Shown piece by piece: positions 48,742-57,542 of a stretch of DNA of 64,000 bases. Positions within the stretch are counted from its first letter, which is position 1. Each line of letters opens with the position of its first letter. This DNA is from DATKWD01 sp963704815 (lineage in GTDB: Bacteria; Actinomycetota; Acidimicrobiia; Acidimicrobiales; Salinilacustritrichaceae), in NCBI GenBank assembly GCA_963704815.1, contig CAVPHU010000010.1, forward strand, positions 186,001-250,000, in the 5' to 3' direction. The notes below the pieces were generated by a model, which saw only the letters and a list, made by a program, of their open reading frames with translations, ran no database searches and was not told the origin of the DNA. The translations under genes and the position numbers were made by a program.

Positions 48742-49929
48742 ATGTCCAAGGAGAAGTTCGAGCGGACGAAGCCGCATTTGAATGTTGGGACGATGGGTCA
48801 TATCGACCATGGGAAGACGACGTTGACGGCGGCGATCACGAAGGTGTTGTCGGATCGGGTGGATGGGAACAATTTCACTGAGTTCGAGAACATTGACAAG
48901 GCGCCTGAGGAGCGTGAGCGGGGGATCACGATCAACATCTCTCATGTTGAGTATGAGACGGATAATCGTCATTACGCGCATGTGGACATGCCGGGGCATG
49001 CGGATTACATCAAGAACATGATCACGGGTGCGGCTCAGGTGGATGGGGCGATTCTGGTGGTGGCGGCGACTGATGGTCCGATGCCGCAGACGCGTGAGCA
49101 TGTGTTGTTGGCTCGGCAGGTGGGGGTGCCGGCGATCGTGGTGGCGTTGAACAAGGTCGACATGGTTGATGATGATGAGTTGATCGAGTTGGTGGAGATG
49201 GAGGTGCGTGAGTTGTTGTCGGACCAGGAGTTCGATGGTGATGGCGCGCCGGTGGTTCCGGTGTCTGCGCTCAAGGCGTTGGAGGGTGATGAGGCGGCTG
49301 GTGATCAGGTGATGGAGTTGATGGCGCAGGTTGATTCCTATGTGCCTGAGCCTGAGCGTGAGTTGGACAAGCCGTTCTTGATGCCGATCGAGGATGTGTT
49401 CTCGATCACGGGTCGGGGGACGGTGGTGACGGGCAAGGTCGAGCAGGGTGTGGTGAACACCGGTGATGAGATCGAGATCATCGGGATTCGTGACACGCAG
49501 TCGACGACGTGTACGGGTGTGGAGATGTTCCGCAAGCTTCTGGATCAGGGGCAGGCGGGGGACAACATCGGTGCGCTTCTGCGGGGGATCGACAAGGAGG
49601 ATGTGGAGCGGGGTCAGGTGTTGGCGAAGCCGGGCAGTATCACGCCGCACACTGATTTCGAGGCGCAGGTGTATGTGTTGAAGAAGGAGGAGGGTGGTCG
49701 TCACAAGCCGTTCTTCAGCAATTATCGGCCGCAGTTCTATTTTCGGACGACGGACATCACGGGTTCGGTGACGTTGCCGGAGGGGACCGAGATGTGTATG
49801 CCGGGTGACAACACGGACATGACGGTGGAGTTGATCGATCCGATCGCGATGGATGAGGGGTTGCGGTTCGCGATTCGTGAGGGTGGCCGGACGGTGGGTG
49901 CCGGGCGGGTCACCAAGATCCTCAAGTAG
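48742..49929 (+). CDS. tuf: Elongation factor Tu, copy 2
   Basis: 395 aa, in the usual place after fusA. The near-identity with copy 1 begins at the ATG and ends about 11 bp after the stop, while flanks differ, which indicates gene conversion. It reads ELIDPIAMDEG where copy 1 has ELIN. It uses the same atypical T/G-ending codons as copy 1. A strong terminator lies 26 bp downstream. Confidence 0.99.
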   Translation: MSKEKFERTKPHLNVGTMGHIDHGKTTLTAAITKVLSDRVDGNNFTEFENIDKAPEERERGITINISHVEYETDNRHYAHVDMPGHADYIKNMITGAAQVDGAILVVAATDGPMPQTREHVLLARQVGVPAIVVALNKVDMVDDDELIELVEMEVRELLSDQEFDGDGAPVVPVSALKALEGDEAAGDQVMELMAQVDSYVPEPERELDKPFLMPIEDVFSITGRGTVVTGKVEQGVVNTGDEIEIIGIRDTQSTTCTGVEMFRKLLDQGQAGDNIGALLRGIDKEDVERGQVLAKPGSITPHTDFEAQVYVLKKEEGGRHKPFFSNYRPQFYFRTTDITGSVTLPEGTEMCMPGDNTDMTVELIDPIAMDEGLRFAIREGGRTVGAGRVTKILK

Positions 49930-49954
49930 GACCGGGGCCGAGCCCCAAGCGTTC

Positions 49955-49989
49955 GAGTCGACCCCCGGGTTCATCCCGGGGGTCGACTC
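49955..49989 (+). terminator. Terminator after tuf
   Basis: A perfect 15-bp stem, GAGTCGACCCCCGGG against CCCGGGGGTCGACTC, with a TTCAT loop. It lies between convergent tuf and the DUF4328-type gene, so it may work in both directions. Confidence 0.85.
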
Positions 49990-49999
49990 GCGCCCGGGC

Positions 50000-51025
50000 T
50001 CAGTCGAGTGTGATCCCGAAGATGGCGGCCCGTTCTCGCTGGTGGGCGGTGATCTGGCTGACGATGAGGATGGCCAGGATCGCAGCGACGACGAATCCGG
50101 TCTCGATGAACGCGTTGATTCGGACCAGATTCAGCGCGCCCTCGACATCGAAGTCGTCGAACGCGGCATCGGTCGCCGCGACGAAGCCGCGCGAGACCCA
50201 CCAGCCGATCATCCACAACACCCACCATGCGTTGATCAACCCCGAGACGGGCCGACCTTCGATGCGGTAGCCGCTGGGCACCGTCGGGTCGTTGGCCCGC
50301 CACAGGTCGTTCAGCACCAGCTTCCCGATGACGACGTTGGCCAGCGGGATGAACCATCCTCCGACGGCCATCCCGTCGGTCTGGCGCTGTCCGGCGGCAC
50401 CGAGCGCGGTCGCGTTGGCCCGAGCCCGTTGGACCCAGAGCACCCACAGCACCGCGGTGACGAGGGTACCGATGACGAACACGGCCGAGAATCCACCGCG
50501 GAGGTCCTCGGCATCGAGCGCCTCGGCAAAGCTGCCGTCACCGTTGAAGAGGCTGTCGATCTTCGACGCGTAGTTGACCTCGAGCGCGACCGACACCGCG
50601 CTGAGCACGGTCATGACCCCCAAGGCCACCTTGGCGGCGGTGGCGAGGCCACCGATCGGTTGCAGTCGGGTCGGTGCCGATGCCTGCCCCCAGCCCTGCT
50701 GGTTCGGCGGCGGTGTCGGCGCCCAGGGCTGATGGGTCCAGTCCGGTTCGCTCGGGATCCCCGGTGCCGACTCGACCGGGCTCGGTGACCAGCCCGTCGC
50801 GCCGCCGGGCTCGACCCAGCCGGGTGGCGCCGGCGCCGCCGTCGGGGGTGGGGGCGGAGGTGGTGGTGGAGCAGGTGGCGGTGGCGGCGGAGCTGGTTGG
50901 GGTGGCGGAGCTGGTGGGGGTGGCGGTGGAGGTGGCGGTGCCGCGCGCTGTGGTGGCGCGTCGGGATAGGTCGCAGGTGGCGGCCGCGCCGGAGCGTTGG
51001 GGTCGTGGATCGGTTCGTCGGACAT
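50000..51025 (-). CDS. Proline-rich DUF4328-type membrane protein
   Basis: A 341-aa protein. The first ~110 residues are very Pro-rich (runs of 8-9 Pro), then several transmembrane helices follow (ALGVMTVLSAVSVALEV, FVIGTLVTAVLWVLWV, INAWWVLWMIGWWVS, FVVAAILAILIVSQI). GGWFIPLANVVIGKLVLNDLW and the Trp-rich segment fit the DUF4328 family of actinobacterial membrane proteins. The molecular role is unknown. It is divergent from rpsJ. Confidence 0.75.
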   Translation of the reverse strand: MSDEPIHDPNAPARPPPATYPDAPPQRAAPPPPPPPPPAPPPQPAPPPPPPAPPPPPPPPPTAAPAPPGWVEPGGATGWSPSPVESAPGIPSEPDWTHQPWAPTPPPNQQGWGQASAPTRLQPIGGLATAAKVALGVMTVLSAVSVALEVNYASKIDSLFNGDGSFAEALDAEDLRGGFSAVFVIGTLVTAVLWVLWVQRARANATALGAAGQRQTDGMAVGGWFIPLANVVIGKLVLNDLWRANDPTVPSGYRIEGRPVSGLINAWWVLWMIGWWVSRGFVAATDAAFDDFDVEGALNLVRINAFIETGFVVAAILAILIVSQITAHQRERAAIFGITLD

Positions 51026-51180
51026 CGAGGCACCTCTCGCTCAACGGTCGGCCCTGCATCGTAGATTTGCTCGCGGGCTGGGCGGCGTTTGGTCCCGACG
51101 GGCGCCGGATGGCTATCGTCTTCGCTTCCACCCGCCCGATCGGTCGAGTGGGTTCCTTGACAAGCGAGTGGAGTGCCGAC

Positions 51181-51501
51181 GTGGCCGAAAGCCAGAAGAT
51201 CCGAATCCGCCTGAAGGCGTACGACCACGAGGTCATCGACCAGTCGACCAAGAAGATCGTCGAAACCGTCGTCCGGACCCAGGCATCGGTGCGGGGGCCC
51301 ATCCCGCTGCCCACCGAGAAGCACCGCTACACGGTCATCCGCTCGCCGCACAAGGACAAGGACAGTCGCGAGCACTTCGAGATGCGCATCCACAAGCGCC
51401 TGATCGACATCGTCGACCCGAACCCCAAGACCGTCGACAGCCTCCAGCGCATCGAACTGCCGGCCGGCGTCGACATCGAGATCAAGATCCAGCAGGCATA
51501 G
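51181..51501 (+). CDS. rpsJ: 30S ribosomal protein S10
   Basis: A 106-aa protein, also NusE in antitermination. GTG 51181 gives MAESQKIRIRLKAYDHEVID. It normally heads the S10 operon directly before rplC; here an antisense gene separates them by about 1.1 kb. Upstream, TTGGTC and TATCGT 19 bp apart (about 51090-51120) form a weak promoter candidate. Confidence 0.98.
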   Translation: MAESQKIRIRLKAYDHEVIDQSTKKIVETVVRTQASVRGPIPLPTEKHRYTVIRSPHKDKDSREHFEMRIHKRLIDIVDPNPKTVDSLQRIELPAGVDIEIKIQQA

Positions 51502-51557
51502 CCCGATCGCCCCGGCTCGGGGCGCGGATCGATGCAGCGCACGCCGCCTCCGGCGGG

Positions 51558-52293
51558 TCAGCGCACGACGAGGGTTGCCCACCCGTCGACGATCAGTGAG
51601 GGGCCGACCTCGCGCCCGGCGAAGGCGTCGACCACGTCGTCGACCTGGTGCTCGAGCAGGCCGCTGAGGACGATGGGCCCGGTGGTCGCGGCCAGGAGCG
51701 CCGGCGCCAGCTCGATCAGGGTGGCCGCACCGATGTTGGCGAACACGGCATCGGCCTGATCGGTGGGTTCGATCGAGCGCTGCTCGATCGTCACCCGATC
51801 GGTCAGGTCCGAGCGCTCGACGTTGACCTTCGTCACCGCGACGGCGGGTTCCCAGACATCGACCGCGGTGACCAGCGCACCGCGCTGTGCCGCAGCCACG
51901 GTGAGCAGGCCGGCGCCGCAGCCGAGGTCGAGGACCCGGTCGCCGGCGTGCACGAGGTCCGAGACCAACCCGAGGCACGTCGCCGTGGTCGGGTGGGCGC
52001 CGTCGCCGAACACGTTGGCCGGGACGTCGAGGTCGATGGGTCGGCCCTCGAACTCCACGGCGACCCGTTTGACCACCGGAGTCCACGAATCGACTTCCGT
52101 GGCGTCGCCGCCGAGGGCGAGGGCGACGGCGGCCTGGTCCGCCGGCGCGGCAGGAGACGAGGAGTCGGACCTGCTCGTTTCCCGCGATCCACTCCTCGGC
52201 GATGCCTGTGGCCCCGGCGAGCCAGGCCCGACCGGTGAGGTCGTCGATCCGGTGCCCTTGCACCGAGATGCTCAACAGGACCGGCGCTTCCAT
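51558..52293 (-). CDS. PrmA-like SAM-dependent methyltransferase, one frameshift
   Basis: About 244 aa when repaired. Motifs resemble ribosomal protein L11 methyltransferase: NVFGDGAHPTTATCLGLV (PrmA FGxGxHPTT), VLDLGCGAGLLTVAAA (SAM site), and VFANIGAATLIELAPALL. ATG 52293 (MEAPVLLSISVQG) is chosen, leaving room for the divergent rplC promoter. A frameshift near 52150-52157 separates the N-terminal third (ending VRLLVS) from the rest (PAAPADQAAVALALGG). It is shorter than typical PrmA, so the substrate is uncertain. It lies antisense inside the ribosomal protein cluster. Confidence 0.72.
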
Positions 52294-52345
52294 GGCCAGA
52301 GCCTTCCATGCCGATTCGAGAGACTGCCGAAGAACCGTCCGCGAG

Positions 52346-52375
52346 TTGGACGCGACCAACGGCCCGCCCTAGTCT
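52346..52375 (+). promoter_or_regulatory. Probable promoter of the rplC-secY cluster
   Basis: TTGGAC and TAGTCT are separated by 18 bp, leaving about 200 nt of leader before rplC. A separate promoter is required because the PrmA-like gene is antisense. The long leader could host L4-type autoregulation, which I could not test by folding. Confidence 0.55.
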
Positions 52376-52582
52376 TGCTTCTTCGTGCCCGTCGGCTTCT
52401 GGCCGACCGCCCGAATCGAACGTACTGCAACCGACGTCCGGAGAGGCCCACCCCCGGTGGGAACCGCCCGGCACAACTTCAAAGCACGCTCCGCCGGGGC
52501 CATCCCCGTGCGGAGCGTCTGCGTGAGTGGCCACCGTCGCTCCCGTCCTCGAGACAATTCGAACCGCAGAAAGAACGCTGCA

Positions 52583-53221
52583 ATGGCGAACAAAGCAATC
52601 GTCGGCGAGAAGGTCGGCATGACCCAGGTGTGGGATGACGACGATCACGTCGTTCCCGTCACCGTCGTCAGCGTGCCGACCTGCCGCATCGTGCAGATCA
52701 AGACGCCCGAACGCGACGGCTACAGCGCCCTCCAGGTCACCTATGGCGTCAAGAAGAAGAGCCGAGTGACCTCACCCGAGGCCGGCCACTTCGAGAAGGC
52801 GTCGGTTGACCCCGGGACCAAGCTTGTCGAGCTGCGGATCGACTCGGTCGACGACTTCGAGGTGGGCCAGGAGCTCAAGGTCGACCTCCTCTCCAGCGGC
52901 GAGATCGTCGATGTCACCGCCGTGAGCAAGGGCAAGGGATTCGCCGGCGCCATGAAGCGGCACGGCTTCAGCGGCCTGCCTGCGAGCCACGGTGCCCATC
53001 GCGTGCACCGGGCCCCCGGAGCCATCGGCGCCTGTGCGACGCCCAGCCGGGTCTTCAAGGGCCAACGGATGCCGGGTCGGATGGGTGGCGACAAGGTCAC
53101 CACGCTGAACCTGACCGTGGTCGAGGCCGATCCCGAACGGGAAGTGCTCCTGGTCAAGGGCTCGGTACCCGGCCCTCGTGGCGGCATGGTCCTCATCCGC
53201 GACGCGGTGAAGGGGAACTGA
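52583..53221 (+). CDS. rplC: 50S ribosomal protein L3
   Basis: A 212-aa protein, needed early in 50S assembly near the peptidyl-transferase centre. ATG 52583 gives MANKAIVGEKVGMTQVWDDD; the conserved GKGFAGAMKRHGFSG and GRMGGDKVT segments are present. The open frame upstream is leader. It is followed by rplD after 2 bp. Confidence 0.98.
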   Translation: MANKAIVGEKVGMTQVWDDDDHVVPVTVVSVPTCRIVQIKTPERDGYSALQVTYGVKKKSRVTSPEAGHFEKASVDPGTKLVELRIDSVDDFEVGQELKVDLLSSGEIVDVTAVSKGKGFAGAMKRHGFSGLPASHGAHRVHRAPGAIGACATPSRVFKGQRMPGRMGGDKVTTLNLTVVEADPEREVLLVKGSVPGPRGGMVLIRDAVKGN

Positions 53222-53223
53222 CG

Positions 53224-54003
53224 ATGCCGACCATCAAGATGCGCGACGCCAAGGGCGCCGAGGCCGGCAGTGTCGACCTCGACGAGGCGACCTTCGGCAT
53301 CGAACCCAACGTCCCGGTGATGCACCAGGTCGTGACGGCTCAGCTGGCCGCCAAGCGTGCCGGGACCCAGAGCACCAAGACCCGTGCCGAGGTGCGGGGC
53401 GGCGGTGCGAAGCCGTGGCGCCAGAAGGGCACCGGCCGTGCCCGTCAGGGTTCGATCCGTTCGCCGCAGTGGCGTGGTGGCGGCGTGGCCCTCGGCCCGA
53501 AGCCCCGCAAGTACGACCAGAAGACGCCGAAGAAGATGAAGAAGCTGGCCCTGCGGTCCGCGCTGTCCGATCGGGCAGCAGAGGACAAGGTCGTCGTCCT
53601 CGACGACTGGGGAATCTCCGAGCCGAGCACCAAGTCGGCCAAGGCGCTGCTGTCGGCACTCGAGCTCGACGGCCGTGTGGTCCTGGTGGTCGGCACCGAC
53701 CAGGTCGACGGACCGGTGTGGAAGAGCTTCCGCAACCTTCCCGAGGTGCACGTGCTCACCACCGGCGAGCTGAACCCCTACGACGTCCTGGTGAGCGACT
53801 GGCTCGTCTTCACCGAAGCCACCCTCCCGGGCGGTGGCGACGCAACGGCGTCCGCTGAAACCAAGAGCAAGAGCAGCAGCAAGGCTGCGAAGGCGCCAGC
53901 CGAAGCAGCAGCGAAGACCGGTGCGGATGCCGAAGGCGAAGCCGAGGACAGCGACGCAGGAGCCGACGAGGCTTCAAGCAGCGCAGAGGGGGCTGTGAAA
54001 TGA
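53224..54003 (+). CDS. rplD: 50S ribosomal protein L4 with repeat-derived acidic C-terminus
   Basis: A 259-aa protein; canonical L4 ends near residue 215. The exit-tunnel loop with GTGRARQGSIRSPQWRGGG is normal. The C-terminal ~45 residues (after ATASAETKSKSSSKAAK) contain APAEAAAKTGADAEGEAED, matching the NusG repeat in sequence and at DNA level. The stop overlaps the rplW start (ATGA). Confidence 0.97.
   Translation: MPTIKMRDAKGAEAGSVDLDEATFGIEPNVPVMHQVVTAQLAAKRAGTQSTKTRAEVRGGGAKPWRQKGTGRARQGSIRSPQWRGGGVALGPKPRKYDQKTPKKMKKLALRSALSDRAAEDKVVVLDDWGISEPSTKSAKALLSALELDGRVVLVVGTDQVDGPVWKSFRNLPEVHVLTTGELNPYDVLVSDWLVFTEATLPGGGDATASAETKSKSSSKAAKAPAEAAAKTGADAEGEAEDSDAGADEASSSAEGAVK
53887..53982 (+). 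repeat. In-frame type B repeat in rplD
   Basis: GGCGCCAGCCGAAGCAGCAG and GATGCCGAAGGCGAAGCCGA are identical to the nusG repeat; the copy ends GGAGCCGACGAGGCTTC. Single copy, near the 3' end of the gene. Confidence 0.88.
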
Positions 54004-54290
54004 GAGACAAGCGTGATGTGATCATCGAACCGGTCGTGTCCGAGAAGAGCTACGGCCTGCTCGAGACCAACGTCTACACCTTCAAGGTCCACCCCTCGGC
54101 CACCAAGCCCGAGATCCGGGAGGCCGTCGAAGACATCTTCGGTGTCACCGTCCTGAAGGTGAACACCATGAACCGCAAGGGCAAGAAGAAGCGCGACCGC
54201 CGCAGCGGTGGCTACTCGAAGCTCTCCGACACCAAGCGCGCCCTGGTCACGTTGGCCGTCGGCGACTCCATCGAACTGTTCGAGGCTTGA
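54000..54290 (+). CDS. rplW: 50S ribosomal protein L23
   Basis: A 96-aa protein at the tunnel exit, docking site for SRP and trigger factor. MRDKRDVIIEPVVSEKSYGL and the YTFKVHPSATKPEIREAVE strand-helix are typical. It starts in an ATGA overlap with rplD. Confidence 0.98.
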   Translation: MRDKRDVIIEPVVSEKSYGLLETNVYTFKVHPSATKPEIREAVEDIFGVTVLKVNTMNRKGKKKRDRRSGGYSKLSDTKRALVTLAVGDSIELFEA

Positions 54291-54296
54291 TCCGAC

Positions 54297-55133
54297 ATGG
54301 CACTCCGCAAGCGCAAGCCCACCAGTCCCGGTCGACGGTTCCAGACCGTCTCGGACTTCTCCGAGCTCACCACGACGACCCCCGAGAAGTCGTTGCTGGC
54401 TCCCAAGCCCCGGACCGGTGGCCGGAACAGCTACGGCCGCAAGACCGCCCGTCATCGCGGCGGCGGCCACAAGCAGCAGTACCGGATGATCGACTTCCGT
54501 CGGAACAAGGACGGCGTGCCCGCCAAGGTGCACTCGATCGAGTACGACCCCAACCGCAACTGCCGCATCCTGTTGCTCCACTACCTCGACGGCGAGAAGC
54601 GCTACATCCTGGCGCCGCGAGGGGTCGAGGTCGGCGACACCCTCCAGTCGGGTCAGGGCGCCGAGATCAAGCCGGGCAATGCCCTGCCGATGCGCTACAT
54701 CCCCGTCGGTACCACGGTGCACAACGTCGAGTTGCGTCCCGGTGGTGGCGGCAAGATGGGCCGCAGCGCCGGCAACGCGGTGCGACTGGTCGCCAAGGAA
54801 GGCGACTACGCCACCCTGCGGCTGCCGAGCACCGAGATGCGCCGGGTCCCGATCGACTGCCGGGCGACCGTCGGTGAGGTCGGCAACGCCGAGGCCGAGT
54901 TGGTCCAGATCGGCAAGGCGGGCCGCAACCGGTGGAAGGGCGTCAAGCCCCAGACCCGCGGCGTCGCCATGAACCCGGTCGATCACCCCCTCGGTGGCGG
55001 CGAGGGCAAGACCTCGGGTGGCCGCCATCCGGTCTCCCCCTGGGGAAAGCCCGAGGGCCGAACCCGCAATCAGAACAAGCCGTCCCAGAAGCTCATTGTC
55101 CGGCGTCGCCGTACGCGCGGGTCGCGGAGGTAG
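54297..55133 (+). CDS. rplB: 50S ribosomal protein L2
   Basis: A 278-aa protein, central to peptidyl-transferase function and subunit joining. The N-terminal MALRKRKPTSPGRRFQ and the C-terminal GVAMNPVDHPLGGGEGKTSG with its conserved His are intact. Starts 6 bp after rplW. Confidence 0.98.
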   Translation: MALRKRKPTSPGRRFQTVSDFSELTTTTPEKSLLAPKPRTGGRNSYGRKTARHRGGGHKQQYRMIDFRRNKDGVPAKVHSIEYDPNRNCRILLLHYLDGEKRYILAPRGVEVGDTLQSGQGAEIKPGNALPMRYIPVGTTVHNVELRPGGGGKMGRSAGNAVRLVAKEGDYATLRLPSTEMRRVPIDCRATVGEVGNAEAELVQIGKAGRNRWKGVKPQTRGVAMNPVDHPLGGGEGKTSGGRHPVSPWGKPEGRTRNQNKPSQKLIVRRRRTRGSRR

Positions 55134-55135
55134 CG

Positions 55136-55417
55136 ATGCCAAGGTCACTCAAGAAGGGTCCGTTCGTCGACGACCATCTCATCAAGAAGGTCGACGCGCT
55201 GAACGCCCAGAACGAAAAGAAGGTCATCAAGACCTGGAGTCGTCGCTCGACGATCATCCCCGACATGGTGGGGCACACCATCGCGGTGCACGATGGCCGC
55301 AAGCACGTGCCCGTCTACATCACCGAGGCGATGGTCGGGCACAAGCTCGGCGAATTCGCCCCGACGCGGACCTTCCGGTTCCACGCCGGCCAGGAACGCT
55401 CCACGGGGAGGCGCTGA
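55136..55417 (+). CDS. rpsS: 30S ribosomal protein S19
   Basis: A 93-aa protein of the 30S head. ATG 55136 (MPRSLKKGPFVDDHLIKKVD) starts 2 bp after the rplB stop. It ends in TGATG overlap with rplV. Confidence 0.98.
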   Translation: MPRSLKKGPFVDDHLIKKVDALNAQNEKKVIKTWSRRSTIIPDMVGHTIAVHDGRKHVPVYITEAMVGHKLGEFAPTRTFRFHAGQERSTGRR

Positions 55418-56214
55418 TGCCGGCGTTCGGCGTCAAGACCAACGAGCGTCCGGGCACCCGGGCGTCGGTCCGCCACATCCGGATGTCCGCGAAGAAGGCC
55501 CGAGTGGTGCTCGACCTCATCCGTGGGCTCCCGACCGACGCAGCCCACGACATCCTCGACTTCAGCGACCGCCACGCCGCCGAGGTCATCGGTGGCCTGC
55601 TCGATTCGGCCATCGCCAACGCCGCCCACAACGACGAACTCGATCCCGAGGGCCTCTACGTGTCGGCCTGTTTCGCCGACGAGGGCAAGACGCTCTACCG
55701 GTTCCGCCCACGTGCCCGCGGTCGTGCGACCAAGATCCGCAAGCGCACCTGTCACATCACGATCATCGTGAGCCCGATGCCGACGGAGATGCTCGACCAG
55801 CACCAGGCCAAGCAGGAGAACATCCCGGGGAGTCGTGCGGCTCGCCGCCGAGGCCAGCAGGAGGCCGAGCGCCGCGCCAAGCGTGTGGCCGCCAGCCAGG
55901 ACCACGACCACGACGACGAAGAAGTCGACGACGAGATCGAAGCCGTAACCGACGAGACCGCCGACAGCAGTGACGCCGCGGACAAGGCCGTGAAGGACGA
56001 AGAGCGCTCCGAAGAAGATGCCGACGAGGCCGCAGACGAATCCACGTCTGATGAGGCTGCGGAGGCGCCAGCCGAAGCAGCAGCACAAGCCGGAGCGGAT
56101 GCCGAAGGCGAACCTGAGGACAGCGGCGCTGACGACGACGAAAGCGATGACGACGTGAAGAACGAAGCCGAAACCGACGCCGAGAATGGCGCCGCCGACG
56201 AAGGTTCGAAGTAA
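55417..56214 (+). CDS. rplV: 50S ribosomal protein L22 with very long acidic tail
   Basis: A 265-aa protein, more than twice the usual ~115. The canonical part (to about residue 125, with RVVLDLIRGLPTDAAHDILD and GRATKIRKRTCHITIIVS) forms the tunnel-lining protein. The extra ~140 residues first carry basic patches (ARRRGQQEAERRAKRVAA) and then long Asp/Glu runs, including APAEAAAQAGADAEGEPED, a copy of the NusG/L4 repeat. The L22 C-terminus normally faces the ribosome surface, so an acidic extension there is sterically possible. Confidence 0.96.
   Translation: MPAFGVKTNERPGTRASVRHIRMSAKKARVVLDLIRGLPTDAAHDILDFSDRHAAEVIGGLLDSAIANAAHNDELDPEGLYVSACFADEGKTLYRFRPRARGRATKIRKRTCHITIIVSPMPTEMLDQHQAKQENIPGSRAARRRGQQEAERRAKRVAASQDHDHDDEEVDDEIEAVTDETADSSDAADKAVKDEERSEEDADEAADESTSDEAAEAPAEAAAQAGADAEGEPEDSGADDDESDDDVKNEAETDAENGAADEGSK
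56056..56130 (+). repeat. In-frame type B repeat in rplV
   Basis: GCTGCGGAGGCGCCAGCCGA then AGCAGCAGCAC and GATGCCGAAGGCGAA match the nusG units; the 3' half has diverged. Confidence 0.85.
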
Positions 56215-57113
56215 TGGGTCAGAAGATCAATCCGTACGGGTTCCGCCTGGGCGTCACCACCGAGTGGAAGTCGCGTTGGTTCGCCGACCGCGACGAGTAC
56301 CGCAAGTTCGTCATCGAGGACTGGAAGATCCGCGACTACGTCATGCGCGACCTCCCGCATGCGGCCATCAGCCGCATCGAGATCGAGCGAACCCGCGACA
56401 AGCTCCGTATCGACGTGCACACCGCCCGTCCCGGCATCGTGATCGGCCGCCGAGGCAGCGAGGCCGACCGTCTCCGCGCCGGGCTCACCGAGATCACCGG
56501 CAACCCCAAGGTGCAGCTCAACATCCAGGAGATCAAGCAGCCCGAGCTCGACGCTGCGCTGATCGCCCAAGGCGTCGCCGACCAGCTCGCCGGCCGTGTG
56601 GCGTTCCGGCGGGCCATGAAGCGTGCGGTGCAGGCCGCCGAGAAGAACGGTGCGCTCGGCATCCGGGTGCAGTGCTCGGGCCGCCTCGGTGGCTCGGAGA
56701 TGAGCCGGACCGAGTGGTACCGCGAGGGACGGGTGCCGCTGCACACGCTCCGAGCCGACATCGACTACGGGTTCCGTGAGGCGAAGACGTCGGCCGGACG
56801 CATCGGCGTGAAGGTGTGGCTCTACAAGGGCGACATCCTCCCCTACAAGAGCAGCGCCTCCGACAAGATCGAGCGCGAAGCAGCCATGGCCGTCGGTGAG
56901 GCCAGCGGAGCCGAAGGACCGCGGAAGGTCGTGTCGTCGGCTGCCGGTCGTCAGCGGACGCCCGAAGAGGGCGTCGAGGTGCCGGTCGAGGCCGAGCCGC
57001 TCATCAAGGAAGCCGATCCCGAGCTCGAACGGCTGTTGGCCGAAGAAGAAGAGATCGAGCGCCAGACCCGCGAGCACACCGAAACGCCGCATTTCCGGCA
57101 GAGCGACGACTAG
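56214..57113 (+). CDS. rpsC: 30S ribosomal protein S3
   Basis: A 299-aa protein with a KH domain (GIVIGRRGSEADRLR) and the C-terminal S3 domain (MSRTEWYREGRVPLHTLRAD). The C-terminal ~60 residues are an acidic extension (EERERLLAEEE-like), common in actinobacteria. ATG overlaps the rplV stop (TAATG). Confidence 0.98.
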   Translation: MGQKINPYGFRLGVTTEWKSRWFADRDEYRKFVIEDWKIRDYVMRDLPHAAISRIEIERTRDKLRIDVHTARPGIVIGRRGSEADRLRAGLTEITGNPKVQLNIQEIKQPELDAALIAQGVADQLAGRVAFRRAMKRAVQAAEKNGALGIRVQCSGRLGGSEMSRTEWYREGRVPLHTLRADIDYGFREAKTSAGRIGVKVWLYKGDILPYKSSASDKIEREAAMAVGEASGAEGPRKVVSSAAGRQRTPEEGVEVPVEAEPLIKEADPELERLLAEEEEIERQTREHTETPHFRQSDD

Positions 57114-57125
57114 GAGGCGCTGAAC

Positions 57126-57542
57126 ATGTTGATGCCCAAGAAAGTCGCTCATCGCAAGCACCAGCGCGGCCGTCTCAAGGGACAGGCCAAGGGTGGGACC
57201 GAGGTCAACTTCGGCGAATACGGCATCCAGGCGCTCGAGCCCGGATGGATCACCGCTCGCCAGATCGAGGCGGCCCGAATCGCGATGACTCGTCACATCA
57301 AGCGTGGCGGCAAGGTCTGGATCCAGATCTTCCCCGACATGCCCGTGACCGAGAAGCCCGCTGAGACCCGCATGGGTTCTGGCAAGGGCAACCCCGAACG
57401 TTGGGTCGCCCGGGTCAAGCCCGGCCGGATCATGTTCGAGCTGAGCTACCCGGACCCCGAGGTGGCTCGCGCCGCGATCGACCGGGCCATCCAGAAGCTG
57501 CCCATCAAGGCCCGCTTCGTGATGCGGGAGGAAGAGCTCTGA
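57126..57542 (+). CDS. rplP: 50S ribosomal protein L16
   Basis: A 138-aa protein at the A-site of the 50S subunit. MLMPKKVAHRKHQRGRLKG and the GSGKGNPERWVARVKPGRIM stretch are typical. Preceded by TAGGAGG. The stop overlaps rpmC (TGATG). Confidence 0.98.
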   Translation: MLMPKKVAHRKHQRGRLKGQAKGGTEVNFGEYGIQALEPGWITARQIEAARIAMTRHIKRGGKVWIQIFPDMPVTEKPAETRMGSGKGNPERWVARVKPGRIMFELSYPDPEVARAAIDRAIQKLPIKARFVMREEEL

